Both the position numbers and the translations under genes were made by a program. This document shows positions 28,595-36,765 of a DNA stretch of 64,000 nucleotides, piece after piece. This stretch comes from WVZH01 sp034430895 (GTDB lineage: Bacteria; Chloroflexota; Anaerolineae; Anaerolineales; E44-bin32), in assembly GCA_034430895.1 (NCBI GenBank), contig DAOUDW010000035.1, positions 148,435-212,434 of the forward strand, given 5' to 3'. Within the stretch, counting starts at the first letter, position 1, and every line of letters begins with the position of its first letter. Below the pieces are notes generated by a model. That model made no database searches. It had not been told where the DNA came from and was given only the letters and a program-made list of their open reading frames with translations.

Positions 28595-29740
28595 ATGCAA
28601 GCAGAGATCATCTCTATCGGCACTGAATTGCTACTGGGCGAAATCGTCGACACCAACACGCGCCTCATTGCACGAGCGCTGCGCGAAATTGGCGTGAATG
28701 TTTTCCGCACATCCACTGTCGGGGATAACGCCGATCGAATTGCCGAGGCCATTCGCGAGAGCACTCAGCGTGCGCAAATCGTGATCACAACAGGCGGCCT
28801 GGGTCCAACGATCGATGATGCCACACGAGAAGGCATTGCGTTGGCGCTCGAGCGAGTGCTCGAATTCCGTCCTGAACTTTGGCGGCAGATCCAGGACCGT
28901 TTCGCCCGCTTTGGGCGAAAACCTACAAAGAACAATCGCCGTCAAGCGCACCTGCCACGCGGTGCAACGGCGATCGAGAATCCCATCGGTACGGCCCCAG
29001 GATTCTATTTCGAAAGCGCTACATCCGTCATCTTCGCCCTTCAAGGCGTTCCAGCAGAGATGGAGTACGCGGTGGAAAATGCTGTGATTCCATATCTGCG
29101 CGAAAAATTTAACTTGAAGAGTGTCATCAAGACACGCATTATTCGCACTTCAGGCCTGGGCGAATCCGCCGTGGATACACGCATCGAGGACCTGGAGAAA
29201 CTCAACAACCCTACTGTGGGTTTGGCGGCACACCCCGGATGTGTTGATGTTCGCATCACGGCGAAGGCGAAAACTATCGATCAGGCGGATGAGTTGATCT
29301 CTCGTTTCGAATCCACGATCCGTCAACGCCTGGGCGAGCATGTTTATGGCGTAGACGACCACACTTTGGAAGCCGCCACATTGGCCCGTGTCGCAGCCTA
29401 CCGTTTGCGCCTGGTTGTCGTTGAATGTGGCACGAACGGAGCACTCACCGCCGCGCTGGCTCCAATGGAAGATCCATTTGTGTGCGGTCAGATCTTGACT
29501 CACGATGAAGATCAAGAGCAATTCTCCGCCGCATTGAGGCTTCTGCAGCAATCCCAAATGGCACGACTTGGAATGGGTGTATATTTGACATCGGAAGGTG
29601 AGCGCCACATCTGCAAGATTTTCATCAACTCACCGGTCGGAAATGAGTTGCTGACACGTACCTACGGCGGTCCTCCATCGTATGCAGCACAATGGGCAGC
29701 GAATGTGGCCCTCGATCGTTTGCGCCGCCATCTTGCTTGA
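28595..29740 (+). CDS. cinA: CinA-like protein with degenerate C-terminal domain
   Basis: Residues 1-165 are a normal molybdopterin-binding-type/ADP-ribose pyrophosphatase domain (ISIGTELLLGEIVDTNTRLIARAL, TTGGLGPTIDDATREGIALAL, NPIGTAPGF). The middle KH-like part is present (AAHPGCVDVRITAKA). The C-terminal domain should be NMN deamidase PncC with an AESCTGG motif; here the matching place reads VVECGTNGALTAAL and the catalytic serine and the surrounding residues are missing. The domain is still full length and free of stops, so it may be kept for structure. The stop codon lies inside the -35 of the tRNA-Gly promoter. Confidence 0.87.
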   Translation: MQAEIISIGTELLLGEIVDTNTRLIARALREIGVNVFRTSTVGDNADRIAEAIRESTQRAQIVITTGGLGPTIDDATREGIALALERVLEFRPELWRQIQDRFARFGRKPTKNNRRQAHLPRGATAIENPIGTAPGFYFESATSVIFALQGVPAEMEYAVENAVIPYLREKFNLKSVIKTRIIRTSGLGESAVDTRIEDLEKLNNPTVGLAAHPGCVDVRITAKAKTIDQADELISRFESTIRQRLGEHVYGVDDHTLEAATLARVAAYRLRLVVVECGTNGALTAALAPMEDPFVCGQILTHDEDQEQFSAALRLLQQSQMARLGMGVYLTSEGERHICKIFINSPVGNELLTRTYGGPPSYAAQWAANVALDRLRRHLA

Positions 29741-29765
29741 CAACCCGATCAGCGACTTCTATAAT
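29737..29765 (+). promoter_or_regulatory. Consensus promoter of tRNA-Gly
   Basis: TTGACA (29737-29742) and TATAAT (29760-29765) are both perfect sigma-70 hexamers with the ideal 17-base spacer. The -10 ends 13 bases before the tRNA. The -35 overlaps the stop codon of cinA. Confidence 0.9.
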
Positions 29766-29778
29766 CCGCCACGAAGAT

Positions 29779-29850
29779 GCGGGTGTCGCCAAGTGGTAAG
29801 GCAGTAGCTTCCCAAGCTACCATTCGTGGGTTCGAATCCCATCACCCGCT
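29779..29850 (+). tRNA. tRNA-Gly (CCC)
   Basis: Acceptor stem GCGGGUG pairs with CACCCGC and the discriminator is U. The anticodon arm GUAGC-UUCCCAA-GCUAC gives anticodon CCC, reading GGG. The T arm UGGG-UUCGAAU-CCCA is standard. CCA is not encoded. A run of six T residues directly after the gene probably helps end transcription. Confidence 0.95.
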
Positions 29851-29888
29851 CTTTTTTATCATCGGAGCACTTGTCTGACAATTGATTA

Positions 29889-29916
29889 TTGACAAGCATC
29901 AAAGCTATGATAGATT
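29889..29916 (+). promoter_or_regulatory. Possible promoter for the liv leader RNA
   Basis: TTGACA (29889-29894) and TAGATT (29911-29916) are 16 bases apart. A TATAAT at 29935-29940 lies nearby but has no matching -35. Either would start a transcript that includes the leader hairpins at 29981-30109. Confidence 0.4.
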
Positions 29917-29980
29917 AATAGCTATATAATTCCGCTATTTTCGTATATATGTAATAGCTGTGGTAAAAATATCTTTGTCG

Positions 29981-30109
29981 TTTGGATGTCCTGCACCTTG
30001 AATTGGCGTCCGGACGTAATCCAAAAAGTATCCGGTGTCCAGGGCGGTGCGCGACAGGATCGTGAAGGCTCGCGTGGGACACCTCCCAGCCGGGAGGTGT
30101 TTGTTGTTT
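29981..30109 (+). promoter_or_regulatory. Putative attenuator leader upstream of the liv operon
   Basis: Three structures can be drawn. Stem 1 pairs TTTGGAT-GTCC (29981-29991) with GGAC...ATCCAAA (30012-30025). Stem 2 pairs GGTGTCC (30034-30040) with GGACACC (30077-30083) around an inner CGCGA/TCGCG stem. Stem 3 pairs ACACCTCCC (30079-30087) with GGGAGGTGT (30092-30100) and is followed by TTTGTTGTTT, which looks like a terminator. Stems 2 and 3 share bases 30079-30083 and cannot coexist, the layout of an attenuator or riboswitch. I could not match it to a known riboswitch class. The rest of the 448 bases between tRNA-Gly and livK holds only the two possible promoters and the livK ribosome site. 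Confidence 0.5.
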
Positions 30110-30127
30110 ACTGGCAAGGGAATTTTC

Positions 30128-30156
30128 TTGACAATCCGTTTCAATCCAATTTTAAT
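30128..30156 (+). promoter_or_regulatory. Possible livK promoter downstream of the attenuator
   Basis: TTGACA (30128-30133) and TTTAAT (30151-30156) with a 17-base spacer. It would bypass the attenuator and give a leader of about 135 bases. Confidence 0.5.
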
Positions 30157-30298
30157 TTCCTGAATTATTTGCATACGTTTTATACCAATCGAAAGGAGGA
30201 ATTCGCGCCACAGATCAAACATTTCCACTTACGAAAACATCCCCGAAAACGACTTTGGCTAATCAAAGTCAATTTGAATGTAGGAGGAGAGGATAACC

Positions 30299-31561
30299 AT
30301 GAAACGTCATTCGCCACTATTCGTAATTCTCGTTGCCAGCTTGCTTCTCGTAAGTTGCTCAGGCGGTAAATGTGAAGTTGATCCCGATGCTGTGCTCACC
30401 ATGGGCATGACTGCCAGCGAACTTGCTGATGCTGGTTACGTCGTCGTCGGCCCTGGTTGCACCATCCGCATTGGCCAATCCGTCGGTCTGACTGGGCCGC
30501 TCCCTGACCCAGGTCTCGATATTCAACAAGCCGCCGAACTCGCAGTTGATGACCTCAATGCCGCAGGCGGCTTCGAAGGTCACGATTGGGAACTCATAAC
30601 TGAAGACGGCGCCTGCGACGGTGATGCCGGAACGGTAGTCGGAAACAAATTCGCTGCCGATCCCTCGATCGTAGCCATTCAGGGCGGCATGTGCACGGGT
30701 GAGACTCTGGCATTGATCCCGATCTTCACCGAAGCGCGCATCCCCTTCGTTACAGCCAGTTCCACCAACCCAGCCGTCACGAGCGAGGAATGTGACGTCT
30801 GTAACCGCGTTGTGCTTAGCGACAAACTGCAAGCCGACGTTGATGCCGACTACATCACAAATGTGCTAAATGTCACTTCAGTCGCGATCATGCACGACAA
30901 CTCGGATTATGGGCTTGGGATCGCCGAACTCTTCCAAACTGCGTTTGAGTTGCTCGGTGGCACGGTCACTGATTTCCAGGGTGCTCAGGTTGGTGACACT
31001 GATTTCCGTTCGGTTCTAGGCCAGATTGCACCGAGTAATCCTGAATTGATTTTCTTCGGTGGCTACTCCACGGAAGCCGGTTTGATCACCATTCAAATGG
31101 ACGAAGTAGAAGGTCTGCAGGATACGATCTTCTTCAGCGACGATGGCACATACACGCAACAGTATCTGGACACAGCGGGGGCGGCCGCCGAAGGTGCTTA
31201 TGCCAGCTTCGTGGCCGGCGATGAGACCGAAGATGCCAACGCTGAATTCGATGCTAAATATCTCGAAAAATACGGCGTCGCTCCGGATTCTCTTGGGCCG
31301 TTCCACGCTCAGACATACGACGCAATCAATCTTCTCGCAGAGGCGATTAAAAGCGTCGCCATGGCCGATGATGCAGGTGAAGGTTACTTGATCATCGAGC
31401 GCGAGGCGGTTATTACTGCTGTTCGCACCACAACTGGGCTGCAAGGTCTGGCTGGTGTGATGAACTGTAATGCGATCGGCGATTGTGGTGCCGGTGGTAT
31501 CCAGGTCTTCCAGGTTCAGGATGGCGCCTGGGTTCAGGTATCGGGCTTTGGCCTCGAGTAA
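30299..31561 (+). CDS. livK: Branched-chain amino-acid-type ABC importer, binding lipoprotein
   Basis: Type I periplasmic-binding protein of the LivJ/LivK family, 420 residues. The signal peptide ends in LLLVSCSGG with a lipidated cysteine near residue 20. The mature protein opens with RIGQSVGLTGPLPDPGLDIQQAAELAVDDLNAAGG, the usual ligand-binding entry. Six further cysteines (for example in ECDVCNR, DGACDGDAG and NCNAIGDCG) suggest disulfides. The start ATG follows GGAGGAGAGG, a very strong ribosome site. Ligands of this family include Leu/Ile/Val, amides and urea; the sequence does not decide. It heads livK-H-M-G-F. Confidence 0.93.
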   Translation: MKRHSPLFVILVASLLLVSCSGGKCEVDPDAVLTMGMTASELADAGYVVVGPGCTIRIGQSVGLTGPLPDPGLDIQQAAELAVDDLNAAGGFEGHDWELITEDGACDGDAGTVVGNKFAADPSIVAIQGGMCTGETLALIPIFTEARIPFVTASSTNPAVTSEECDVCNRVVLSDKLQADVDADYITNVLNVTSVAIMHDNSDYGLGIAELFQTAFELLGGTVTDFQGAQVGDTDFRSVLGQIAPSNPELIFFGGYSTEAGLITIQMDEVEGLQDTIFFSDDGTYTQQYLDTAGAAAEGAYASFVAGDETEDANAEFDAKYLEKYGVAPDSLGPFHAQTYDAINLLAEAIKSVAMADDAGEGYLIIEREAVITAVRTTTGLQGLAGVMNCNAIGDCGAGGIQVFQVQDGAWVQVSGFGLE

Positions 31562-31590
31562 CCACTTCTGTATCTGATCGATAGAACAAT

Positions 31591-31618
31591 GACTGGGGTA
31601 GAGCTTTCTACCCCAGTC
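31591..31618 (+). terminator. Stem-loop between livK and livH
   Basis: A perfect 12-bp stem, GACTGGGGTAGA against TCTACCCCAGTC, with a GCTT loop. Only two T residues follow directly, so it may be a partial terminator or an mRNA-end protector that lets livK be made in excess over the membrane subunits. Confidence 0.65.
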
Positions 31619-31688
31619 TTCTCGATTACAATTCTATGCAATTATTTTTTCATTCTGAACAAAATTCTGTACGAGTGAACACCTTCAA

Positions 31689-32780
31689 ATGCAGACTTCG
31701 ACAAAATCCGCTTCACGTAAAAAAATATTGGGGGGGATTCGCCAAAGGACTCTTAGCAGGATCCTGATTTATTCATTTGGCATTATCATCACCAGCCTTC
31801 TCATCTGGCGCATTGTTGTCGTTGCTGAGCAAACATCCTACACGTCTCAGTACTGGGTTTCTCAGACCATTAACGGTCTATTACTCGGTGGCGTTTACGC
31901 ACTCGTCGCCCTGGGTTACACCCTGGTATATGGGATCCTCTTTATGATCAATTTCGCCCATGGTGAAGTAATGATGATTGGAGGATTTGCAGGTTACTTT
32001 ACCCTGCAAATATTTACTACCCTGGGTTGGACTGAAGGTCCTGCCTATCTTGCCGTCCTATCAATTCTATTGGTCATCGCAGCGGGGATGGTTGCATCCG
32101 TGCTAACTGGTATGACTCTGGAGCGCATTGCCTACCGGCCTTTACGCACGGCACCTCGCCTGGTTCCGCTGATCAGCGCCATTGGCGCATCTTTCTTCCT
32201 GCAATATGCTGCGTTGCGTATTTTCGGCCCTTCTCCGGTGAATTACCGAAAGCCTACGCTAATCGCAGGTGGCTGGTCGCTTGGTGAAACCGGAATTATC
32301 GTCACGCGCACAGGTGTGCTGATCGCTGTGATTTCCACCCTGATGATGATAGGCCTCTTCATCATCGTACGTCGCAGTAAAATCGGGCGCGCCATGCGAG
32401 CCGTCGCCGAGGACAAGGAAACCGCCTCGCTGATGGGTATCGATATCGATAAAGTTATCGCTTTTACCTTTGCACTCGGTTCAGCGCTTGCCGGTGCCGG
32501 CGGCGTGATGATCGGGTTCCACAATACACTTATGAAATTTAATACTGGATTTATTCCAGGATTAAAAGCCTTTACTGCCGCCGTCCTCGGCGGTATTGGA
32601 AACATTCCAGGCGCCATGTTTGGTGCGATTCTACTCGGTGTCCTTGAGGCGCTTGGGCCAAGCGCTCTTGGATTACCGACTGAGTATAAAGACGTAATCG
32701 CTTTTTCACTGCTTGTTCTTGTTCTAATCTTCCGGCCGATGGGCTTATTGGGTGAAGTCCTTGCCGAGGAAAAGGCTTGA
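31689..32780 (+). CDS. livH: ABC importer permease LivH
   Basis: First membrane subunit of the branched-chain amino-acid-type importer. The family motif runs from INGLLLGGVYALVALGYTLVYGILFMINFAHGE, and the coupling loop is MRAVAEDKETASLMGIDIDKVI. The C-terminus (VLGGIGNIPGAMFGAILLGVLEALG) is typical. 363 residues is about 60 more than E. coli LivH, because an extra basic N-terminus and one added membrane helix (LIYSFGIIITSLLIWRI) precede the core. Ends three bases before livM. Confidence 0.94.
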   Translation: MQTSTKSASRKKILGGIRQRTLSRILIYSFGIIITSLLIWRIVVVAEQTSYTSQYWVSQTINGLLLGGVYALVALGYTLVYGILFMINFAHGEVMMIGGFAGYFTLQIFTTLGWTEGPAYLAVLSILLVIAAGMVASVLTGMTLERIAYRPLRTAPRLVPLISAIGASFFLQYAALRIFGPSPVNYRKPTLIAGGWSLGETGIIVTRTGVLIAVISTLMMIGLFIIVRRSKIGRAMRAVAEDKETASLMGIDIDKVIAFTFALGSALAGAGGVMIGFHNTLMKFNTGFIPGLKAFTAAVLGGIGNIPGAMFGAILLGVLEALGPSALGLPTEYKDVIAFSLLVLVLIFRPMGLLGEVLAEEKA

Positions 32781-32783
32781 TCC

Positions 32784-34436
32784 ATGAACTTCAAAGAAAG
32801 CATACGCCTCGGTTTAATCACATCCGGAATACTCATCTTCCTGGACTTGATCGGTTTGCCACTTACATCCGGCAGCGCTATCGTATTTATTTTTACAATC
32901 GTCGTCGGATTACTCTCCTTCTTAATGCTGCGCAACCGAAACGGAGAGCGGAGCACTCTTCTCAACGCTTCGATCAGTGGATCGATAATTGGGGCGATTA
33001 GCAGCATCGGCATAGTTACAATCACGACAATATTCGCCAGATTGCAGGCAGACGGCATTCGCGTCAATAAAGTGTTTGCACAGATTCTCCCCGAACACAC
33101 CGGCGCCCTCACGGGTCTGACCAAGGTGGAAGTTTTATCCGGCGCCAGTATCTGGCCTGGTATATTGAAACTTTGCATCCTGTTTATTGTGGCCGGAACC
33201 ATTGGCGGGGGATTGACCGCTTTACAGAGTGACAAGACCAGTTCAAGAACAAAGCAATTTTCTTCTTCTCCATATGGCCGCTATGCACTTTTAGTCCTGC
33301 CCTTTCTGCTCTTTGGTTCCTTCATGCTCTTAAAAGTCGAGGGGGTACAAATCGGCGGCGAAGATGAGAACACACTTGGGTTATTGCTTGTATTTCTTTT
33401 CATCAGCACAGCATTGTTTGCATTTCGCGGTGCCAGGCCGGGCAATGAACGAAAATTAATCTCGATCGCGATCGTTTTTCTTATACTGGTATTGCCTCAA
33501 CTTACTGATCTCTTTCAAAATGCCGTTCTCAGTGCGGTGATAATTTTCGTTGTTATGGGGCTGGGGCTTAACATCGTCGTGGGGTATGCGGGTTTACTCG
33601 ATCTCGGCTACGTCGCCTTTTTTGGCATCGGCGCTTATACTTTCGGACTGCTCTCTGCCCCCGAATCATTCGTCCTCGTAAACCTGCCTGCTTTTGGTGG
33701 CGTCACTTTTTGGAGTGGTCTGCCGATCGCTATCCTTGCTGGAGTAATTACAGGCGTCCTGCTTGGCATTCCGGTGTTGCGAATGCGCGGCGACTACCTG
33801 GCGATCGTTACCTTGGGTTTTGGCGAAATTATTCGTCTGCTGTTACTCAACCTGCGCGATTTCACCGGAGGTCCTGGCGGTGTACTCAACATTCCTGCCC
33901 CCATTGTATTCGGAGTAGACCTGGGAAATCCAAAGGGAATATTCTATCTAGGCATGCTTTTTAGCGGTATCGTAGCTTTTATAACAATCCGCTTGCGTGA
34001 TTCTCGCTTAGGGAGATCGTGGATCGCCTTACGCGAAGATGAAGACGTTGCCCGAGCGATGGGCATCAACCTGGTAGCAATCAAGCTTCTTGCTTTCGCC
34101 ACGGGCGCTGCATTTGCCGCCGCTGCGGGAGCGTTGTATGCATCCAGGCAGGTTAACATATTTCCGGATAATTTCACGCTTCTCGTGTCCATCGACGTGC
34201 TTTCGCTGATTATCATCGGCGGACTGGGCAGCATCGAGGGAGTCGTTCTCGGCTCGATCGCGCTCATCGGTCTTCCGGAAATTTTACGCAGTGTAAATGA
34301 GTACCGCATCCTAACCTTCGGTGCGCTATTGGTAGTGATGATGATCCTGCGTCCAGAAGGATTGTTGCCGTCTGCAAGACGGCAACGCGAGTTGCGCGGT
34401 GAAGCCATAGCTGAATCCGGAATAGCCTCCGAATGA
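32784..34436 (+). CDS. livM: ABC importer permease LivM with long N-terminal extension
   Basis: Second membrane subunit. The LivM core begins near residue 245 (VVMGLGLNIVVGYAGLLDLGYVAFFGIGAYTFGL) and has the coupling loop LREDEDVARAMGINLVAIKLLAF. About 240 residues come before it, more than in standard LivM, with five or six extra hydrophobic helices and a short hydrophilic loop (QSDKTSSRTKQFSSS). No separate domain is recognised in the extension. The stop overlaps the livG start as ATGA. Confidence 0.92.
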   Translation: MNFKESIRLGLITSGILIFLDLIGLPLTSGSAIVFIFTIVVGLLSFLMLRNRNGERSTLLNASISGSIIGAISSIGIVTITTIFARLQADGIRVNKVFAQILPEHTGALTGLTKVEVLSGASIWPGILKLCILFIVAGTIGGGLTALQSDKTSSRTKQFSSSPYGRYALLVLPFLLFGSFMLLKVEGVQIGGEDENTLGLLLVFLFISTALFAFRGARPGNERKLISIAIVFLILVLPQLTDLFQNAVLSAVIIFVVMGLGLNIVVGYAGLLDLGYVAFFGIGAYTFGLLSAPESFVLVNLPAFGGVTFWSGLPIAILAGVITGVLLGIPVLRMRGDYLAIVTLGFGEIIRLLLLNLRDFTGGPGGVLNIPAPIVFGVDLGNPKGIFYLGMLFSGIVAFITIRLRDSRLGRSWIALREDEDVARAMGINLVAIKLLAFATGAAFAAAAGALYASRQVNIFPDNFTLLVSIDVLSLIIIGGLGSIEGVVLGSIALIGLPEILRSVNEYRILTFGALLVVMMILRPEGLLPSARRQRELRGEAIAESGIASE

Positions 34437-35245
34437 ACGAGTTAGATATGACGCCTTTCTTCGAAATTCGCGATTTGGTGAAACGCTTTGGCGGCCTTGG
34501 AGCCGTAAATAATTTCGATTTCCAATGCGAAGAGGGCTCGATCGTGAGCATTATCGGTCCCAATGGCGCAGGGAAAACGACTGTGTTTAATTGCATCACC
34601 GGTTTCTATAAGATTGACGGTGGCGAGATCCATTTCAGAGGGGATCTTATTAACGACCGCTCACCCGACCGCATCACCCGCAGCGGGATCGCGCGAACCT
34701 ATCAAAACATTCGCCTTTTTTCCAACATGACGGGCGTAGAGAATATCCTGGTTGGCATGGAGCCTCACTTGCGATCTACATTTTTCGGCTCCATGATTCG
34801 CTCGAAATTCACTCGAGATGAAGAACGACTGGCGCATGCGGAAGCTGTCCACCTGCTCGAATTTGTCGGCATTTCGCCCGAAGCCGACGATCTTGCAAAG
34901 AACTTTTCCTACGGTGACCAGCGGCGCCTGGAAATTGCACGTGCGCTGGCCAGCAAACCCGAATTGCTGCTGCTGGATGAACCAACCGCAGGTATGAACA
35001 TCACCGAAAGCGTGGAAACGATGCACTTCATCCAACAATTACGAAATGAATTGGGCATCACGATCATTTTGATCGAACACGACATGCGCGTGGTTATGGG
35101 TATTTCAGAGCGGATCACGGTTTTGGATTACGGTCAAAAAATCGCCGAAGGAACACCCGAAGATATTCAGAACAATCCAAGAGTGATCGAAGCGTATCTC
35201 GGACGCGGCGCTGCTTCCGGCATTACGACATATGCATCCACATAG
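34433..35245 (+). CDS. livG: ABC importer ATP-binding protein LivG
   Basis: ATPase subunit of the importer, cytoplasmic. Walker A is GPNGAGKTTVFNC near residue 43, the signature is FSYGDQRRLEIARAL (the LivG form of LSGGQ), Walker B is LLLLDEPTAGMN, and the H-loop is IILIEHDMRVVMG. The LivG-specific C-terminus (EGTPEDIQNNPRVIEAYLG) is present. A second ATG six codons in is an alternative start. Translation is coupled to livM by a four-base overlap. Confidence 0.95.
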   Translation: MNELDMTPFFEIRDLVKRFGGLGAVNNFDFQCEEGSIVSIIGPNGAGKTTVFNCITGFYKIDGGEIHFRGDLINDRSPDRITRSGIARTYQNIRLFSNMTGVENILVGMEPHLRSTFFGSMIRSKFTRDEERLAHAEAVHLLEFVGISPEADDLAKNFSYGDQRRLEIARALASKPELLLLDEPTAGMNITESVETMHFIQQLRNELGITIILIEHDMRVVMGISERITVLDYGQKIAEGTPEDIQNNPRVIEAYLGRGAASGITTYAST

Positions 35246-35264
35246 TATTTCAGGAGCCTGATTA

Positions 35265-35978
35265 ATGTCCTTGCTCGAACTTCGAGACGTACACAGTTAT
35301 TACGGCAACATCCACGCCTTGAAAGGGATTTCCATCGACGTCGATGAGGGCGAGATCGTCACCTTGATCGGCACGAATGGCGCCGGTAAAACAACCACAC
35401 TACGGACCATCTGCGGTGTGCTCAAACCACGCGAGGGATCGGTTCGATTTTCCGGAGAGGATTTGTCGCCATATAAAATGCATGAAATTGTCTACAAAGG
35501 AATCGCCATGGTCCCTGAAGGTAGACGTATTTTTTCTCGGCTAACCGTCACCGAAAACCTGGACATGGGTGCCTACCACCGTACGGATGGCGACGGTATT
35601 GAAGAAGATTTGGACCGCGTATTTACTTTATTTCCTCGCCTTAAAGAACGGGAACATCAAGTTGCCGGAACGCTGAGCGGCGGAGAACAACAAATGCTGG
35701 CCACGGGCCGCGCCCTTATGGCACATCCCAGCCTGATGCTGCTCGATGAGCCTTCCATGGGCCTGGCTCCCGTGCTTGTCGAAAGCATTTTCGACACCAT
35801 CCAGGAAATCAATCGTGAAGGCAGAACCATTCTCCTCGTAGAACAAAATGCACACATGGCACTTCAAGTCGCCCATCGCGGCTACGTCCTGCAAACTGGC
35901 GAAATCGTCATCAGTGACACCGCAGAAGCCTTGCGCAATAACCCGATCGTCCAGAAAAGCTATTTCGGAATCGACTGA
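35265..35978 (+). CDS. livF: ABC importer ATP-binding protein LivF
   Basis: Second ATPase subunit, 237 residues. Walker A GTNGAGKTTTLRTI, signature TLSGGEQQMLATGRAL, Walker B LMLLDEPSMGLAP and switch ILLVEQNAHMALQVAHRGYVLQTGEI are all intact. The ATG has CAGGAG eight bases upstream. It closes the five-gene operon. Confidence 0.95.
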   Translation: MSLLELRDVHSYYGNIHALKGISIDVDEGEIVTLIGTNGAGKTTTLRTICGVLKPREGSVRFSGEDLSPYKMHEIVYKGIAMVPEGRRIFSRLTVTENLDMGAYHRTDGDGIEEDLDRVFTLFPRLKEREHQVAGTLSGGEQQMLATGRALMAHPSLMLLDEPSMGLAPVLVESIFDTIQEINREGRTILLVEQNAHMALQVAHRGYVLQTGEIVISDTAEALRNNPIVQKSYFGID

Positions 35979-36019
35979 TCACGATCCCAAGAAATCCCTA
36001 CAATACCTATCGGATCTGT

Positions 36020-36036
36020 TAGCTTTTCGTAAGCTA
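36020..36036 (+). terminator. Weak hairpin after livF
   Basis: TAGCTT and AAGCTA form a 6-bp stem around TTCGT. A CCTTTT run follows a few bases later. It may end the liv transcript, but the stem is short. Confidence 0.35.
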
Positions 36037-36052
36037 GTCATTCCTTTTAAAA

Positions 36053-36061
36053 TGCTAAGAT
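36053..36061 (+). promoter_or_regulatory. Extended -10 of the candidate small RNA
   Basis: TGCTAAGAT is an extended -10 without a good -35. It would start transcription near 36068, exactly at the 5' arm of the closing stem of the RNA described next. Confidence 0.4.
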
Positions 36062-36067
36062 GGGTCA

Positions 36068-36259
36068 AGCAATAGCCGCCGTGTCGGTATCAGGGGAAGA
36101 ACACAAATAAACACATCTCAGGCTGAGTAAGTCCTACGGGCACCCACATAAAACCCGTAAGGATCTCGATAATCAAAGTCCTCGAGATACCCAAGTAGGT
36201 CAGGCTTATTGCTCTCCTCCTCCTCAGAGCCCTCGCTGGCACGGGGGCTCTACTTTGTT
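36068..36259 (+). ncRNA. Candidate independent structured small RNA, about 185 nt
   Basis: The 5' end GCAATAGCC (36069-36077) pairs with GGCTTATTGC (36203-36212), closing the whole RNA. Inside are GGTATC/GATACC (36086-36091 with 36186-36191), a TCCT-ACGGG/CCCGT-AGGA hairpin (36132-36163), an ATCTCGA/TCGAGAT hairpin (36063+100 to 36188) and an open purine-rich stretch (AGGGGAAGAACACAAATAAA). A 10-bp terminator stem, AGAGCCCTCG against CGGGGGCTCT (36226-36251), then ACTTTGTT ends it. An extended -10 precedes it and a new promoter follows, so it is a separate unit. Length and closed-rod shape recall 6S RNA, but I see no diagnostic sequence. Rest of the 367-base gap: the livF hairpin and the promoter at 36290. 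Confidence 0.45.
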
Positions 36260-36289
36260 ATATGTTATGTAAGGAAATCGGTGCAGCAC

Positions 36290-36317
36290 TTGCCTTGGGG
36301 ATTGTCTGCACTATAAT
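36290..36317 (+). promoter_or_regulatory. Promoter of the response-regulator/GAF-sensor operon
   Basis: TTGCCT (36290-36295) and a perfect TATAAT (36312-36317) are 16 bases apart, 28 bases ahead of the first response regulator. No other good promoter is seen inside the following 11 kb, where most genes touch. Confidence 0.65.
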
Positions 36318-36345
36318 CTAGCTATCCATTATTTTAGGTCTGAAC

Positions 36346-36747
36346 ATGGGTGCGGTAGCGACGATGGAATCCTATACGGTTCTCTATGTCGAAGACACTG
36401 TCGACAACCTAATCCTCGTGCGACGTATCCTTCAAGCGGAAGGCTATACCCTTCTTGAAGCAGAGTCTGCGCAAGAAGGGTTGCAACTCGCTCTTTCTGA
36501 GCATCCTGATTTAATTCTCGTCGATATCAATCTACCCGAGGTGGATGGGTTGACGTTTACGAAACGGTTGAAATCCAATCCGAAATTAGCTAACGTACCT
36601 ATCGTTGCGCTCACTGCGAATGTCCTGCGCGGCGATCGCGAACGAAGTCTTCGGGCAGGCTGCGACGGCTATATCCAGAAACCGATCGATGTCGACCTGT
36701 TTCCGTCGCAGATCAAACACTTTATTATACAACCCACTCAATCGTGA
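36346..36747 (+). CDS. Single-domain response regulator (CheY/DivK-like)
   Basis: Receiver domain only, 133 residues, no output domain. The acidic pair is in VLYVEDT, the phospho-acceptor aspartate in LILVDINLPEVDG, the switch threonine in ALTANV and the lysine in YIQKPID, so it is a competent receiver. The sequence is closest in feel to DivK-type regulators, which act by protein contact. An ATG six codons in is an alternative start; neither has a strong ribosome site. First gene of the sensory block, 15 bases from the second regulator. Confidence 0.9.
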   Translation: MGAVATMESYTVLYVEDTVDNLILVRRILQAEGYTLLEAESAQEGLQLALSEHPDLILVDINLPEVDGLTFTKRLKSNPKLANVPIVALTANVLRGDRERSLRAGCDGYIQKPIDVDLFPSQIKHFIIQPTQS

Positions 36748-36765
36748 ACTACGAGAGTTGCGTTG

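Noticed and set aside
29779..29850. tRNA-Gly as an attachment site of an island starting at 29.9 kb
   Set aside because: No repeat of the tRNA 3' end and no integrase are seen in the following 34 kb, and the liv operon looks native.
29960..30001. Short GTG-initiated leader peptide ahead of the liv attenuator
   Set aside because: It has no ribosome site and only one isoleucine and one leucine codon, so it does not look like a branched-chain attenuation peptide.
32243..33235. 330-codon open frame on the minus strand across livH and livM
   Set aside because: It is antisense to two clear permease genes, has arginine/serine/proline-rich low-complexity translation and no ribosome site or family pattern.
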